NCBI GenBank assembly: GCA_900767645.1
Contig: CAAFZY010000020.1
Span: forward strand, 1 to 20,480
Direction of reading: 5' to 3'
Source of the DNA: Alphaproteobacteria bacterium
GTDB lineage: Bacteria > Pseudomonadota > Alphaproteobacteria > RF32 > CAG-239
Length of the DNA: 20,480 bases
How positions within the stretch are numbered: position 1 is the first letter of the stretch; every line of letters starts with the position of its first letter. This document shows positions 6,381 to 15,579 of this stretch, one piece after another. A model generated the notes under the pieces. The model was not told where the DNA came from. It searched no databases and saw only the letters and a list, made by a program, of their open reading frames with translations. Made by a program: the position numbers and the translations under genes.

Positions 6381-9131
6381 TTAATGAGCCTCGCCCCAAT
6401 TATCTCCGACGCCGACTTCCGCCACAAACGGAATATCAAAGCTTACCACACTCTCCATACCGTTTTTAATTAAGGTCGTAACTTCTTCAAGCTCATTTTC
6501 AGGCACTTCAAAAATAAGTTCGTCATGCACTTGTAACAGCATGCGGGTTTTGTATCCGCCCTCATGCAATGCGTTAAACACTTTCTGCATCGCCAATTTG
6601 ATAATATCGGACGCCCCGCCCTGTATCGGCGCGTTAATCGCCGCTCTTTCGGCAAACGAAACTAAGCGCTTGTTTTTATCATTAATCCCCTGCACGGAGC
6701 ATTTACGTCTGTACGGCGTAATCACATAGCCGTTTTTGTGCGCAAAATCTATGGTTTTAGCCATATATTCTTTAATTTCCGGCATAGTGGCAAAATATGA
6801 GTCAATATACCTTTTGGCAACATCGGGAGTGGTATCAATCTGCCGCGCCAACCCGTATTGCGAAATTCCGTAAACAATGCCGAAATTAATTGCCTTGGCA
6901 TGGCGGCGCATATTGGCGTCAACCTCCGCAAGCGGAACTCCGAAAACCCGCGACGCGGTTGAGGCGTGCACATCAACCCCATGCCTGAATGCCTCTTTTA
7001 AAGCCTTAACATCGGCAACCGCCGCCAGCAAACGCAATTCCACCTGACTGTAATCGGCAGAAACCAATTTACAGCCTTTAGGCGCCACAAAGCATTCTCT
7101 GATTTTACGCCCTGCTTCCGTTCTGACCGGAATATTCTGCAAATTAGGATTAGATGACGCCAAACGTCCCGTATTTACCACGGTTTGGCTGAAAGTGGTA
7201 TGTACGCGGTTTTTTGCATCCATTTGATTAAGCAATGCGCTGGTATAGGTTGATTTAAGCTTGGCAAATCCGCGCCATTCCAAAATTTTAGCCGGAAGTT
7301 CGTGTTCTTCCGCCAATTCTTCCAAAACATCGGCGCCGGTCTGAAAACTGCCGGAAGCATTTTTTTTGCCTTTCAGCCCCATTTTCACATACAAAATTTC
7401 GCCGATTTGCTTAGGCGAACCCAAATTAAACTCTTCTCCCGCCAACTGATAAATTTGCTGTTCCAGAATTTTGAGCTGCGCATCAAAATCAGTATTCAGG
7501 CGCATTAAAGCAGTGGTGTCAAGCATAATTCCGTTATCTTCCATACGCTTTAATATACCGATAAGCGGGCGGTCAAATGTTTCATACACGTTAATTTGCT
7601 TTTCTTTTATTAAGCGCGCTTTTAACACCTCATACAGGCGTAAAGTAATATCCGCGTCTTCCGCCGCATAATTTAAGGCCTTGTCAAGTGGAACTTTATC
7701 AAAGGTAATTTTATTTTTACCGTTGCCGCAAACTTCTTCATATTTTACGGTGGTGTAATCAAGCATCAATTCCGCCAGCTCGTCCATACCGTGCCCGTGC
7801 GATGAGCTGTCAAGCACATATGAAAGCACCGCCGTATCCTCAATCGGGAAAAACTCCGCCTCTTCACCGATAATTTGGCTTAAAAAGTGCATATCAAACT
7901 TTATATTATGCCCGATTTTCAAAACCGACTTATCAGCCAACAACGGCTTTAAATATTTAGCGGCAACAGCGGTTGAAATTTGTTTAATATCCGAATGTTC
8001 CGCCGCCCCGAATAAATCAGGCGAATTTTGCGCCGCGCCGTGTGCTAACGGCACATAACAAGCCTCGCCGGCGCCAACCGCCAATGAAAAGCCCACAATT
8101 TTATCCTTAAACGGATCAAGCCCCGTGGTTTCGGTGTCTAAAGCAAATTTGCCGGCTTGCAAAATTTTATCCGCCCAACGCTTTAACGCCGCTTCATCTT
8201 GCACCAACTCATAATGTTTTACCACCTCTTGCGACCGCGTTTCCACCCGCTCGCCGCATCGCGCGCATTGTTCGCTGACCCATTTTTCCGCCCGCGGGCG
8301 CAGACTGTTTAAATAATATTCGTCAACAAATGCCATAACTTTGTCTTTATCCGGCGCCTTGCAAACATATTCGCTTAATTCATGCTCAACCGGCACATCG
8401 TCTTTAAGTTTAACCAACCGGCGGGAAATTTCAGCATTTTCGATATTGGCAAGCAACGTTTCGCGGCGCTTGTTCTGTTTAATTTCCGCCGCCCGCGCCA
8501 AAACTTCATCAAGCGAACCGAACTGGTTTATCAACTCTGCCGCCGTTTTTAAGCCGATTCCGGCAACCCCCGGAACATTATCGGTAGAATCGCCCGCCAA
8601 AGCCTGCACGTCAACCACTTTATCAGGATAAACGCCGAATTTTTCTTTAACGTCCTCAGGGGTAAAAAACTTGTCTTTCATACTGTCATAAAATTCCACC
8701 CCGTCGCGAATAAGCTGCATCAGGTCTTTATCTGCCGAAACAACCACCACTTCATCGTCTTCTTCACGCGCTTTGCGGGCATAGGTAGCAATCAAATCAT
8801 CCGCCTCATAACCTTCCATTTCCAAATGATTAAGGTTTAAAACCTCAACCGCCTTATGAATAATCGGAAACTGCGGAATCAGCTCTTCGGGAATTTCTTT
8901 GCGCGTGCCTTTATAATCAGGAAAAATTTCATTCCGAAAATTTTTGCGTTTGGCATCAAACAGCACCAAGCAATAATCACAGCCGATTTTTGCGGTTAAA
9001 CGCATAAACATATTCATAAACCCGAGCACCGCATTCACCGGCGTTCCGCTTGGGGTTGAAAGCGGCGGCAAAGCGTAAAACGCCCTGAAGATATAACCGG
9101 AACCATCAATTAAGCACACTTTTTTCGGCAT
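6381..9131 (-). CDS. polA: DNA polymerase I
   Basis: The 916-aa enzyme has all three PolA domains. Residues 1-290 are the 5'-3' flap nuclease, with LIDGSGYIFRAFYA, GYEADDLIATYARK, VSADKDLMQL and GDSTDNVPGVAGIG. Roughly 310-510 is the proofreading exonuclease with its acidic residues intact (LDTETTGLD, Asp332/Glu334; GHNIKFDMHF; YAAEDAD), so proofreading should be active. The rest is the polymerase: motif A SADYSQVELRLL, the O-helix RRHAKAINFGIVYGIS and motif C QVHDELIFEVP. It fills gaps and removes RNA primers during replication and repair. The ATG has AAAGGA upstream. A CARC pair (289-292) sits in the linker between the nuclease domains. It is divergent from the penicillin-binding protein gene across 146 bp. 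Confidence 0.97.
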   Translation of the reverse strand: MPKKVCLIDGSGYIFRAFYALPPLSTPSGTPVNAVLGFMNMFMRLTAKIGCDYCLVLFDAKRKNFRNEIFPDYKGTRKEIPEELIPQFPIIHKAVEVLNLNHLEMEGYEADDLIATYARKAREEDDEVVVVSADKDLMQLIRDGVEFYDSMKDKFFTPEDVKEKFGVYPDKVVDVQALAGDSTDNVPGVAGIGLKTAAELINQFGSLDEVLARAAEIKQNKRRETLLANIENAEISRRLVKLKDDVPVEHELSEYVCKAPDKDKVMAFVDEYYLNSLRPRAEKWVSEQCARCGERVETRSQEVVKHYELVQDEAALKRWADKILQAGKFALDTETTGLDPFKDKIVGFSLAVGAGEACYVPLAHGAAQNSPDLFGAAEHSDIKQISTAVAAKYLKPLLADKSVLKIGHNIKFDMHFLSQIIGEEAEFFPIEDTAVLSYVLDSSSHGHGMDELAELMLDYTTVKYEEVCGNGKNKITFDKVPLDKALNYAAEDADITLRLYEVLKARLIKEKQINVYETFDRPLIGILKRMEDNGIMLDTTALMRLNTDFDAQLKILEQQIYQLAGEEFNLGSPKQIGEILYVKMGLKGKKNASGSFQTGADVLEELAEEHELPAKILEWRGFAKLKSTYTSALLNQMDAKNRVHTTFSQTVVNTGRLASSNPNLQNIPVRTEAGRKIRECFVAPKGCKLVSADYSQVELRLLAAVADVKALKEAFRHGVDVHASTASRVFGVPLAEVDANMRRHAKAINFGIVYGISQYGLARQIDTTPDVAKRYIDSYFATMPEIKEYMAKTIDFAHKNGYVITPYRRKCSVQGINDKNKRLVSFAERAAINAPIQGGASDIIKLAMQKVFNALHEGGYKTRMLLQVHDELIFEVPENELEEVTTLIKNGMESVVSFDIPFVAEVGVGDNWGEAH

Positions 9132-9241
9132 TTATTTTCCTTTCTGTTGTAAATTGTCTTCAATATAGCTGATATTTTACCGTTCGCCAAGTAAATTAAA
9201 AAAATTATACGGCATAAAAACAATTTTAACCTATTTTAAGC

Positions 9242-9247
9242 TATAAT
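9242..9247 (+). promoter_or_regulatory. Probable -10 box of the penicillin-binding protein gene
   Basis: A perfect TATAAT lies 31 bases before the start codon, with GGCGGAG as ribosome site in between. No convincing -35 hexamer is found 16-18 bases upstream (the sequence there is A-rich). Confidence 0.4.
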
Positions 9248-9277
9248 TTTGCCAAATTTGAACGGCGGAGAACAATT

Positions 9278-11161
9278 ATGGTCAGTAAAAAGAGCAGCAA
9301 AAAAAGCAAAACAATCAAAGCTAAAAGCGGCAAAAAAACTCGCAAAACCGGTAAACGTAAATCCTCAAAAAAGCTGTTTTGGCTTAAACCGCTGCTTGCC
9401 GTATGCTCCGGCGCATTTATATTACTTGCGGCATATATCGGCTATTGTTACATTACGCTTCCTGATGTTAGTGACGCCGTTTCTCACACCCGCCAGCCCT
9501 CCACCACCATAATCGCCGAAAACGGCAACGAGATTTATACTTTCGGCAACAGCTTTTCCGAGGTTATTTATCTTGAAGACCTGCCTTATTATGTTCCGGC
9601 CGCGATTGTAGACGTGGAAGATCGTCGTTTTTATGCTCATTTCGGATTTGATATTATCGGCTTTGCCCGCGCCACGGCTGTCAATTTAATCAAGCGCAGT
9701 TACGCTCAAGGCGCCAGCACCATTACACAGCAGGTTGCCAAAAATTTGTTTTTAACTCCGCAAAAAAGCATAAAGCGCAAAGTGCAAGAATTATTGCTTG
9801 CCTTTTGGCTTGAAGGCAAATTCAGCAAAGAGCAAATTTTAACCTTATATATCAATCGCGTTTACTTAGGTGCCGGCACCTATGGTATTGAAGCGGCAGC
9901 CAACCGTTACTTTGGCAAAAGCTCGCGCGACTTAAGCCTTAAAGAGGCGGCAATCTTGGCCGGAATGCTCAAGGCTCCGGCTCGCTACAACCCCATTAGC
10001 AATCCGCAAAAAGCGCAAGAACGCGCCAAAGTGGTGCTTAAATTAATGTTTGAACACGGCACCATTACTGAGGCGGAAATGAACAAAGCCTTAAAAGAAC
10101 CTCTGCACGATGTTACCAAATATAAAGTTGAAGGCGCCCGCCACTTTGCCGATATGGTCTTAAATGAAGTAAACGCCTATATCGGCGAGCGCAATCAGGA
10201 CATTTACGTAAGCACCACGCTTGACCAAGATTTACAACAAAAAGCCGAATGGATTTTACGCGACACCGTAAATCAAAACCGCGGCAAAAATATCAGCGAC
10301 GGCGCAATCGTAATTTTAGATTACAGCGGCGCGGTTAAAGCCTTAGTCGGCGGCGTTGATTACAACAAAAGCCAATTTAATCGCGCGGTTCAGGCTTTAC
10401 GTCAATCAGGTTCAGCCTTTAAGCCGTTTGTTTATTTAACTGCCCTGCAGCAAGGGTGGAAACCGGATGATATTATCAGCGATTCTCCGGTTAAAATCGG
10501 CAAATGGCAGCCTGAAAACTACGATAAAAAATATTACGGCGATGTCAGCTTAACTTATGCCCTCACCCACTCGCTTAACCTTGCCACCATTAATTTGGCG
10601 GAACAGTTAAACCGCAAAAATATTATCAGTAATGCCCGTAAAATGGGCATCACTACCGATTTACCCAACACTCCGGCATTGGCTTTGGGTGTGGCCGAAG
10701 TAAAGGTTATTGATATGGCTGCGGCTTATGCGGTAATGGCAAACGGCGGTAAAGCGGTTTGGCCATACAGCATTACGGAAGTATATTCCAAAGACGGTAT
10801 TCAACTTTACCAGCATGACGCCGGCGATGCCTTGCAGATTATTAATCCCGAAATCGTGAAGCAAATTACCGCCATGCTTGAAAACGTGATTAATAACGGC
10901 ACCGGACGCAAAGCCAAACTGCCGACCTTTGCCGCCGGAAAAACCGGAACCACCCAAGATTATCGCGACGCGTGGTTTATCGGTTGGACGGATAAATATA
11001 TTGCTGCCGTTTGGCTTGGCAATGACGATAACAGCCCGATGAAAAATGTCGGAGGGTCATCGCTTCCGGCGCAGATTTGGCAGAAGATTATGCTCACTAC
11101 TGTTGACGTAAGTTCAACCGCCGCTAAAAAAGAGAAAAAGCTCAAATTCCTGCCGTGGTAA
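9278..11161 (+). CDS. Class A penicillin-binding protein (PBP1A-type transglycosylase/transpeptidase)
   Basis: This 627-aa bifunctional enzyme polymerises glycan strands and cross-links peptidoglycan in the periplasm. A very Lys-rich cytoplasmic tail (residues 1-32) precedes one membrane segment (about 38-60). The GT51 transglycosylase follows with catalytic Glu114 in VEDRRFYAHFG, then GASTITQQVAKN and YLGAGTYGIEAAA. The transpeptidase carries SAFK (Ser379, Lys382), SLN (432-434) and KTGT (555-558), so both active sites look intact. It is shorter than typical proteobacterial PBP1A (about 800 aa) because little lies between or after the domains, which makes a PBP1A/PBP1C-type symbol uncertain. 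GGAG lies seven bases before the ATG. No clear terminator follows; the next feature is a repeat patch. Confidence 0.93.
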   Translation: MVSKKSSKKSKTIKAKSGKKTRKTGKRKSSKKLFWLKPLLAVCSGAFILLAAYIGYCYITLPDVSDAVSHTRQPSTTIIAENGNEIYTFGNSFSEVIYLEDLPYYVPAAIVDVEDRRFYAHFGFDIIGFARATAVNLIKRSYAQGASTITQQVAKNLFLTPQKSIKRKVQELLLAFWLEGKFSKEQILTLYINRVYLGAGTYGIEAAANRYFGKSSRDLSLKEAAILAGMLKAPARYNPISNPQKAQERAKVVLKLMFEHGTITEAEMNKALKEPLHDVTKYKVEGARHFADMVLNEVNAYIGERNQDIYVSTTLDQDLQQKAEWILRDTVNQNRGKNISDGAIVILDYSGAVKALVGGVDYNKSQFNRAVQALRQSGSAFKPFVYLTALQQGWKPDDIISDSPVKIGKWQPENYDKKYYGDVSLTYALTHSLNLATINLAEQLNRKNIISNARKMGITTDLPNTPALALGVAEVKVIDMAAAYAVMANGGKAVWPYSITEVYSKDGIQLYQHDAGDALQIINPEIVKQITAMLENVINNGTGRKAKLPTFAAGKTGTTQDYRDAWFIGWTDKYIAAVWLGNDDNSPMKNVGGSSLPAQIWQKIMLTTVDVSSTAAKKEKKLKFLPW

Positions 11162-11187
11162 GGGGAATTTTAGGGCGCGGCATTAAA

Positions 11188-11283
11188 TACAACTTATGCA
11201 CAAGCCGGACTCGTAAATATTGCAAAAAAAAAACGCGAGCTAAAATCTTCTCAAAACTAACTTTTTGAGAGGATTTTCCGATG
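11188..11283 (+). repeat. 97-bp leader repeat, copy 1 (promoter-like, DnaA-box-like 9-mer, Shine-Dalgarno)
   Basis: This stretch closely matches 20275-20371. Both contain TTATGCACA (11194-11202), which fits the DnaA-box consensus TTWTNCACA; a TTGCAA and TAAAAT pair with short spacing (11220-11225, 11241-11246); and GAGAGGA just before an ATG. CTCAAAA and TTTTGAG can pair upstream of the ribosome site. The two copies head unrelated small ORFs, so the conserved unit is the leader and not the protein. It may be a mobile promoter/leader or the end of a larger element. Confidence 0.6.
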
Positions 11284-11463
11284 TTTATCCAAAATATATT
11301 AGCTAAGCCTGCGGATAGTGAAGCTAATGCGCCGCAAGTTTTTGATGCCGATTGTACAAAACCGCTACATAAAGAAAAAACTTACAAACATGAGCCCGCT
11401 AGAGGCAGGTCTAAAAAGAAACTCCCGAAAGCTTCAAAACTTTCGGGAGTTTCATCGGACTAA
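11281..11463 (+). CDS. Small ORF downstream of the leader repeat, 60 aa (doubtful)
   Basis: The ATG has a good Shine-Dalgarno (GAGAGGA) supplied by the leader repeat. The peptide is basic and starts MFIQNILAKPADSEANAPQV. Most of the frame, from about residue 9 to 44, is simply the palindromic repeat read through, and the tail reads through the terminator hairpin of the opposite gene. The other copy of that repeat is frameshifted, so the frame is not conserved. It may be translated, but no function can be proposed and it may be an artefact of repeat insertion. Confidence 0.25.
   Translation: MFIQNILAKPADSEANAPQVFDADCTKPLHKEKTYKHEPARGRSKKKLPKASKLSGVSSD
11304..11413 (+). repeat. Palindromic repeat of about 110 bp, copy C
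   Basis: This copy is homologous to 141-248, with identical blocks at 11323-11343 (21 nt) and 11353-11383 (31 nt). The ends AGCCTGC and GGCAGG are imperfect inverted repeats, and AAGTTTTT pairs with AAAAACTT inside. It sits in frame in a small ORF, like Rickettsia palindromic elements. No clear target duplication is seen at this copy. Confidence 0.6.
11413..11453 (-). terminator. Rho-independent terminator of the autotransporter gene
   Basis: A perfect 14-bp stem (GAAACTCCCGAAAG at 11418-11431 with CTTTCGGGAGTTTC at 11440-11453) is followed on the minus strand by five T. It lies seven bases after the stop codon. Confidence 0.92.
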
Positions 11464-14400
11464 AAGTTATATTTTAACCCCAAATTTACGCTGAACGGGC
11501 TTTCGTCCTCTATGTATTGATTAAAGTTACCATATAATGTAAACTCGTTCCAATTATAGTCAACTCCGGCATTTATCACTCCGCGATTTCGGTCATAAAT
11601 TCCTTCATAATCGGTAATGCGGTAAGTGCCGTCCATTCCATATTGCGACGCCGTTAAGCTGTGATACGGATTTGCAAACTCGTGATAATACATAGCCCCT
11701 GCCTTAAATGAAATTTTGTTACGTTCATTTAATTCAAAGTCTTTGCTAAGTCTTAATCCAAGCCCTGCCTCAACCGACAAATTATTTTCAGCATCGGCAT
11801 TGATAGCCCCGATTTTATCTTTATCTTCACGAATACGATTTTGATAATATCCTAAGATATTAAATTCCGCTACCGGCTCAATCTTAACTAAATTAAGGTC
11901 AATTTCATAGCGAGCGGAATTGCTTACACCGTAAATCCATTCCGACAAATCAGACTCAAATGTTCTATTATCAGTATGGCGTTTGTATTCACCGTTACCG
12001 TAACCGGCTCTGAAAATTGAAGCGGCCTTAACACCGTTTCCGGCGTCATAGAATAACGGCAACAATCCCTGAACCATAATTTCTTTACGGGTAGAATCAT
12101 CATCGTAACTACTGTAAAAATGCGTTACGCTCATACCGAAACCGGCGCGCCAATCAGTGTTTACTTCGCGGTCATACATAAAGTATGCACTGTTGGCATA
12201 GTTATCATAACCGGTCAAAGTGCCGCGATTATCGCGATCCTGCGTAAAGTAATCATAACCCACCATTTTACGAACCGTAGAATTTTCCGCTGTATCAAAC
12301 AATTTGTCATTCAACACGCTGTTTAAGTTTTGCATAAAGCGCATATTTTCACGGCTGAAGTTTGGCAGCAAGCCGTAGCCGAGCCATGTGCTTTCAGTGT
12401 TGCCATACATGTCGCTTGACGGAGAACGGCGTAAAGCATTAAACAAAGCAACACCATTGCCGGCGTTGTAATTTCGTTCCAAGAACAAAGCCACATCGCT
12501 GTCTGGCGATAATTCATTGAATGCGACACGATTTAAAACCACATCATTGCCTTCTTGCTCAGCGGTAAACATTGCTGAATTTGAATGCAAGTTAACGTTA
12601 ATTTCATCGGCGTTAAAGGCATTTGCGGCAACATAACGATCGTCAAAGCTGTTTGATGAAATACCTGCGGCATCAACTGTCAAGTTGCCTGAAATTTCGC
12701 CATCTGCTTCAAAAGTTCCGCCTCTGGCAAGCATAACCGTACCGCCGAAGCTGTCAAAATTCAAACTTCTGGCAGAAACCAAGCGTCTGGAGTTGCTCAA
12801 AATCGAGGTTTCATCAAGCACAATATAGGGCGCATTTTGTTCCGTAGTACAATCGGTACAAGCCACATCATTTACCTTGATGGTGCCTTCATTGTTTACG
12901 GTAGCCCCATTGGTTGCAATAATACCAAAAGTTTTGCCGGCAGCGCCGCTAACATCAATCACACCGGTTTCAGTATTGGTTACCGTACCGCCTTTAGCAT
13001 AAATACCGACAACTAAATCAGTATTACTTGAACCTGTTACGGTTAAGTTGCCGCTGTTATCTACAACGCCTGTATCCCCTTCTGAAATAATACCGTATGC
13101 TTTGCCGCTTGTCGCCGTAACAATAATGTCGCCGCTGTTTGAAATACGACCGCCTCCGGAACGTATACCGGCAGTAATCATTCCGCCGGCATTGGAAGTA
13201 TTGGCAACTGAAATGCTTGAGTTATAAGCTCCGTTATTATCAACATCGCCGCGCTCACTCCACATACCGTAGCTTGAGCCCTTGCCTTTGTTTTCAATAT
13301 TAACATACGACGCCAAAGTTAAGTCATTGGTCGGAGTGTCGCCACCGCTTAACCAAGCATTATATAAGTTTCCGGTACCCCAAATACCATATGCGTTTCC
13401 GTTACCATGCTGAGTGATTTTAATTTCAGCAAAGATATCGGCTTTTAATATACTGTCAGATTTAACATACATATTGTAAATGCTTACCGCATTGTCTGAA
13501 TAAAGACCATATACGTCGCCATCGCTTTTTTGCACCAAAACAATTGAGTTGCTTTGCCTAAAAGTACCCGATGACGGAGCCGAATAACTGTTATACAAGC
13601 TGGTTTTATCGGGAACGGTCGTTGTAGATGCAGCATCGGCATCATATTTCAAACCATACAAATCGGCATATTCGTCGATATGTTCGGTAACGCCTATGTC
13701 TAAGTTAATATTACCGCTGTTCCAGTTTACATTGCCTATTCCGCTTTTAACATCATCTGTTTTAAGCACGCATACGCCGGCGCCGTTTTTACCATAACCG
13801 TTTGCGGTATCGCATGCCGAACAATATTTAGGTCCGCTGCCGAGCAAATATCCGGTAGGACACTGGCATTCATTGCCAACCTGAGTACCGGCGCCGCAGT
13901 CTAAATTTTTATAACAAGTGCTGTCTCCGGTGATATTACGACTGTATCCGCGCGCACAATCATCACAGGTTGTGCCGGTATAGCCTTCATTACATACGCA
14001 CTGATTACCTTCTTGTACGCCTGTAGAACCCGGAGTATGCTCCGAGCAGTGTAAGTCAAGTACGCAAACACCATCTTTTTCAACATAACCGTTTGCAGTA
14101 TCGCAAGTGTCGCACCCTTCTCCCAAATAACCTTCATTACATACGCATTGGTCATTTTGTTGTCTTCCGTTAGCGCCGCACTCAAGTTGAGGATAGCAAG
14201 TTTTGCCGTCAGTTCCTTTCACATAACCGGCAGCGCAAGTTGTACAGGTTGCACCTATATAATTTTCATTACATTCGCAATGATCATTTACTTGTGTTCC
14301 GTTAGACCCAGGCGCTTCGCAAGTAAGTTTCCGATAGCAGGTTGTTCCGTCAGAACCAAATACATATCCGTCCGCGCAAGAATTACATGTGTCACCGGAA

Positions 14401-15350
14401 TATCCGAGGTCGCAAACACATTGATTAGCCTGCTGTCTTCCATGATCTCCGCAATTAAGCGCAACATAACAATTGCCGTCTGAATCTCTTACATAGCCGT
14501 CGGCGCAAGAATTACATGTATCACCAAAATATCCCTGTTCGCAAACACATCTGTCTTTATTTTGCGTACCGTGAGCGCCGCAATTGATGTTAGCATAGCA
14601 AACTCCGTCAAACATTGTATATCCGTCAGAGCAACTATCGCATGTAATTCCGCTGTATCCGGTTTTGCAAACGCATTGATTGGCGTTTTGTTCACCGGTG
14701 GAGCCGCTATGTTCTGAGCAACTTAAATCAGCATAACACAAGCCATTAAGGTTAAGATACCCGTCGGCACAAGATTCGCAGGTAACACCGGTATAACCGG
14801 CTTTGCATTCGCACTTATTTTCAAGCTGATGACCGGTTGAGCCGGCAAAAGAAGAACAATTTAGATCTGCATAACATACGCCTTCTTGTTCAAGATAACC
14901 GTCATTACAAATACATTCGTCGTTTTCCTGATGCGAATTAGGCTTACCTGAACAAGGACCGGATCCTCCTCCGCCGCCCCCGCCGGCCAATGCGGCAACA
15001 ACGCCGCCAACCGCCAACGCGCCAATTACCGCACCGGCAACCGGCCAAGCTGAGCCGACCGAACATTTTTGTTTAGGATCGGCGCCCATCCATCTTAATA
15101 CGCGCAAAGCCTGTTCATCATCTTTATCTTTGGCAACGCACCAAGCGGTAACACCGTTATCATCTTCAACGTCGATACCATAACCCATTTTCATCAACTG
15201 ACGCATTTGCGAAGTTTGACCGTAATGAGCATAGTTATAAAATGAATTTACAATTTGAGAAGATACCGCAAAGCTGTTAAAACTGAAGCATAAAGTTGTA
15301 ACAAATGCAACTGCGACCTTACTCCATTTAGCGGAAATAATTTTTATCAT
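11460..15350 (-). CDS. Autotransporter with EGF-like repeat array (1296 aa)
   Basis: This is a surface protein secreted through its own C-terminal barrel. A signal peptide (about 1-28, ending SFA) is followed by a short ankyrin-like segment (38-95), a hydrophobic Gly/Ala stretch with seven glycines (105-130), then an EGF-like array (about 132-528). The array has one four-Cys unit and eight units with six Cys, each of the form C..CxC-G-Y-G-C-x2-C-x-GY..C. Residues 540-980 look like a beta-solenoid passenger of short G/N/T-rich repeats (VDNSGNL, VNNEGTI, ISNSGDI). From about 1000 a beta-barrel runs to the terminal SVNLGLKYNF. I chose the ATG at 15350 because GGAGG lies five bases upstream; an in-frame TTG at 15362 would place that site inside the gene. 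Adhesion or protein binding is likely but inferred; the ligand is unknown. Confidence 0.85.
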   Translation of the reverse strand: MIKIISAKWSKVAVAFVTTLCFSFNSFAVSSQIVNSFYNYAHYGQTSQMRQLMKMGYGIDVEDDNGVTAWCVAKDKDDEQALRVLRWMGADPKQKCSVGSAWPVAGAVIGALAVGGVVAALAGGGGGGGSGPCSGKPNSHQENDECICNDGYLEQEGVCYADLNCSSFAGSTGHQLENKCECKAGYTGVTCESCADGYLNLNGLCYADLSCSEHSGSTGEQNANQCVCKTGYSGITCDSCSDGYTMFDGVCYANINCGAHGTQNKDRCVCEQGYFGDTCNSCADGYVRDSDGNCYVALNCGDHGRQQANQCVCDLGYSGDTCNSCADGYVFGSDGTTCYRKLTCEAPGSNGTQVNDHCECNENYIGATCTTCAAGYVKGTDGKTCYPQLECGANGRQQNDQCVCNEGYLGEGCDTCDTANGYVEKDGVCVLDLHCSEHTPGSTGVQEGNQCVCNEGYTGTTCDDCARGYSRNITGDSTCYKNLDCGAGTQVGNECQCPTGYLLGSGPKYCSACDTANGYGKNGAGVCVLKTDDVKSGIGNVNWNSGNINLDIGVTEHIDEYADLYGLKYDADAASTTTVPDKTSLYNSYSAPSSGTFRQSNSIVLVQKSDGDVYGLYSDNAVSIYNMYVKSDSILKADIFAEIKITQHGNGNAYGIWGTGNLYNAWLSGGDTPTNDLTLASYVNIENKGKGSSYGMWSERGDVDNNGAYNSSISVANTSNAGGMITAGIRSGGGRISNSGDIIVTATSGKAYGIISEGDTGVVDNSGNLTVTGSSNTDLVVGIYAKGGTVTNTETGVIDVSGAAGKTFGIIATNGATVNNEGTIKVNDVACTDCTTEQNAPYIVLDETSILSNSRRLVSARSLNFDSFGGTVMLARGGTFEADGEISGNLTVDAAGISSNSFDDRYVAANAFNADEINVNLHSNSAMFTAEQEGNDVVLNRVAFNELSPDSDVALFLERNYNAGNGVALFNALRRSPSSDMYGNTESTWLGYGLLPNFSRENMRFMQNLNSVLNDKLFDTAENSTVRKMVGYDYFTQDRDNRGTLTGYDNYANSAYFMYDREVNTDWRAGFGMSVTHFYSSYDDDSTRKEIMVQGLLPLFYDAGNGVKAASIFRAGYGNGEYKRHTDNRTFESDLSEWIYGVSNSARYEIDLNLVKIEPVAEFNILGYYQNRIREDKDKIGAINADAENNLSVEAGLGLRLSKDFELNERNKISFKAGAMYYHEFANPYHSLTASQYGMDGTYRITDYEGIYDRNRGVINAGVDYNWNEFTLYGNFNQYIEDESPFSVNLGLKYNF
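13765..14955 (-). repeat. EGF-like cysteine repeat array inside the autotransporter gene
   Basis: One partial and eight complete units of 43-50 residues repeat here. Units share a Cys near the start, then CxC, GY, C-x2-C, GY and a last Cys before Y or V. Units 3 and 4 (INCGAHG..., LNCGDHG...) are the most alike, including CNSCADGYV, which suggests recent duplication. Unit 8 is more divergent (CQCPTGYLLGSG). Confidence 0.85.
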
Positions 15351-15380
15351 CCAATCCTCCAAGACAGAGATAAAGTTAAA

Positions 15381-15408
15381 ATTATATAAGCATCATATAA
15401 AAAACAAA
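15381..15408 (-). promoter_or_regulatory. Possible promoter of the autotransporter gene
   Basis: Read on the minus strand, TTTGTT (15403-15408) and TATAAT (15381-15386) are 16 bases apart, upstream of GGAGG and the ATG at 15350. The region is so AT-rich that a chance match is possible. Confidence 0.35.
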
Positions 15409-15538
15409 TAAATTTGCAACTATAAACTATTATTTTCACAGTTATAAGATATGTATAATACATAGGTGTTAATAACGATTTAATAAAAAGATAAAACATT
15501 GCGCTTACTATGAATATGTTCAATTTCAATTTTTTTTA

Positions 15539-15567
15539 TTGACAAGCCCAAAAGCATAAGATATAAG
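15539..15567 (+). promoter_or_regulatory. Sigma70-type promoter of tRNA-Thr
   Basis: A perfect TTGACA at 15539-15544 is followed 17 bases later by TATAAG at 15562-15567, 12 bases before the tRNA. Confidence 0.75.
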
Positions 15568-15579
15568 TTCGCACATAGC

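Noticed and set aside
7175..7360. Small minus-strand frames inside polA
   Set aside because: They are alternate frames of polA without start signals.
11188..11283. A replication origin, suggested by TTATGCACA
   Set aside because: Each repeat has a single DnaA-box-like 9-mer, with no cluster of boxes, AT-rich unwinding region, dnaA or dnaN nearby.
15357..15529. A minus-strand frame of about 60 aa upstream of the autotransporter
   Set aside because: It lies in very AT-rich DNA, lacks a ribosome site and overlaps the likely promoter of the autotransporter.
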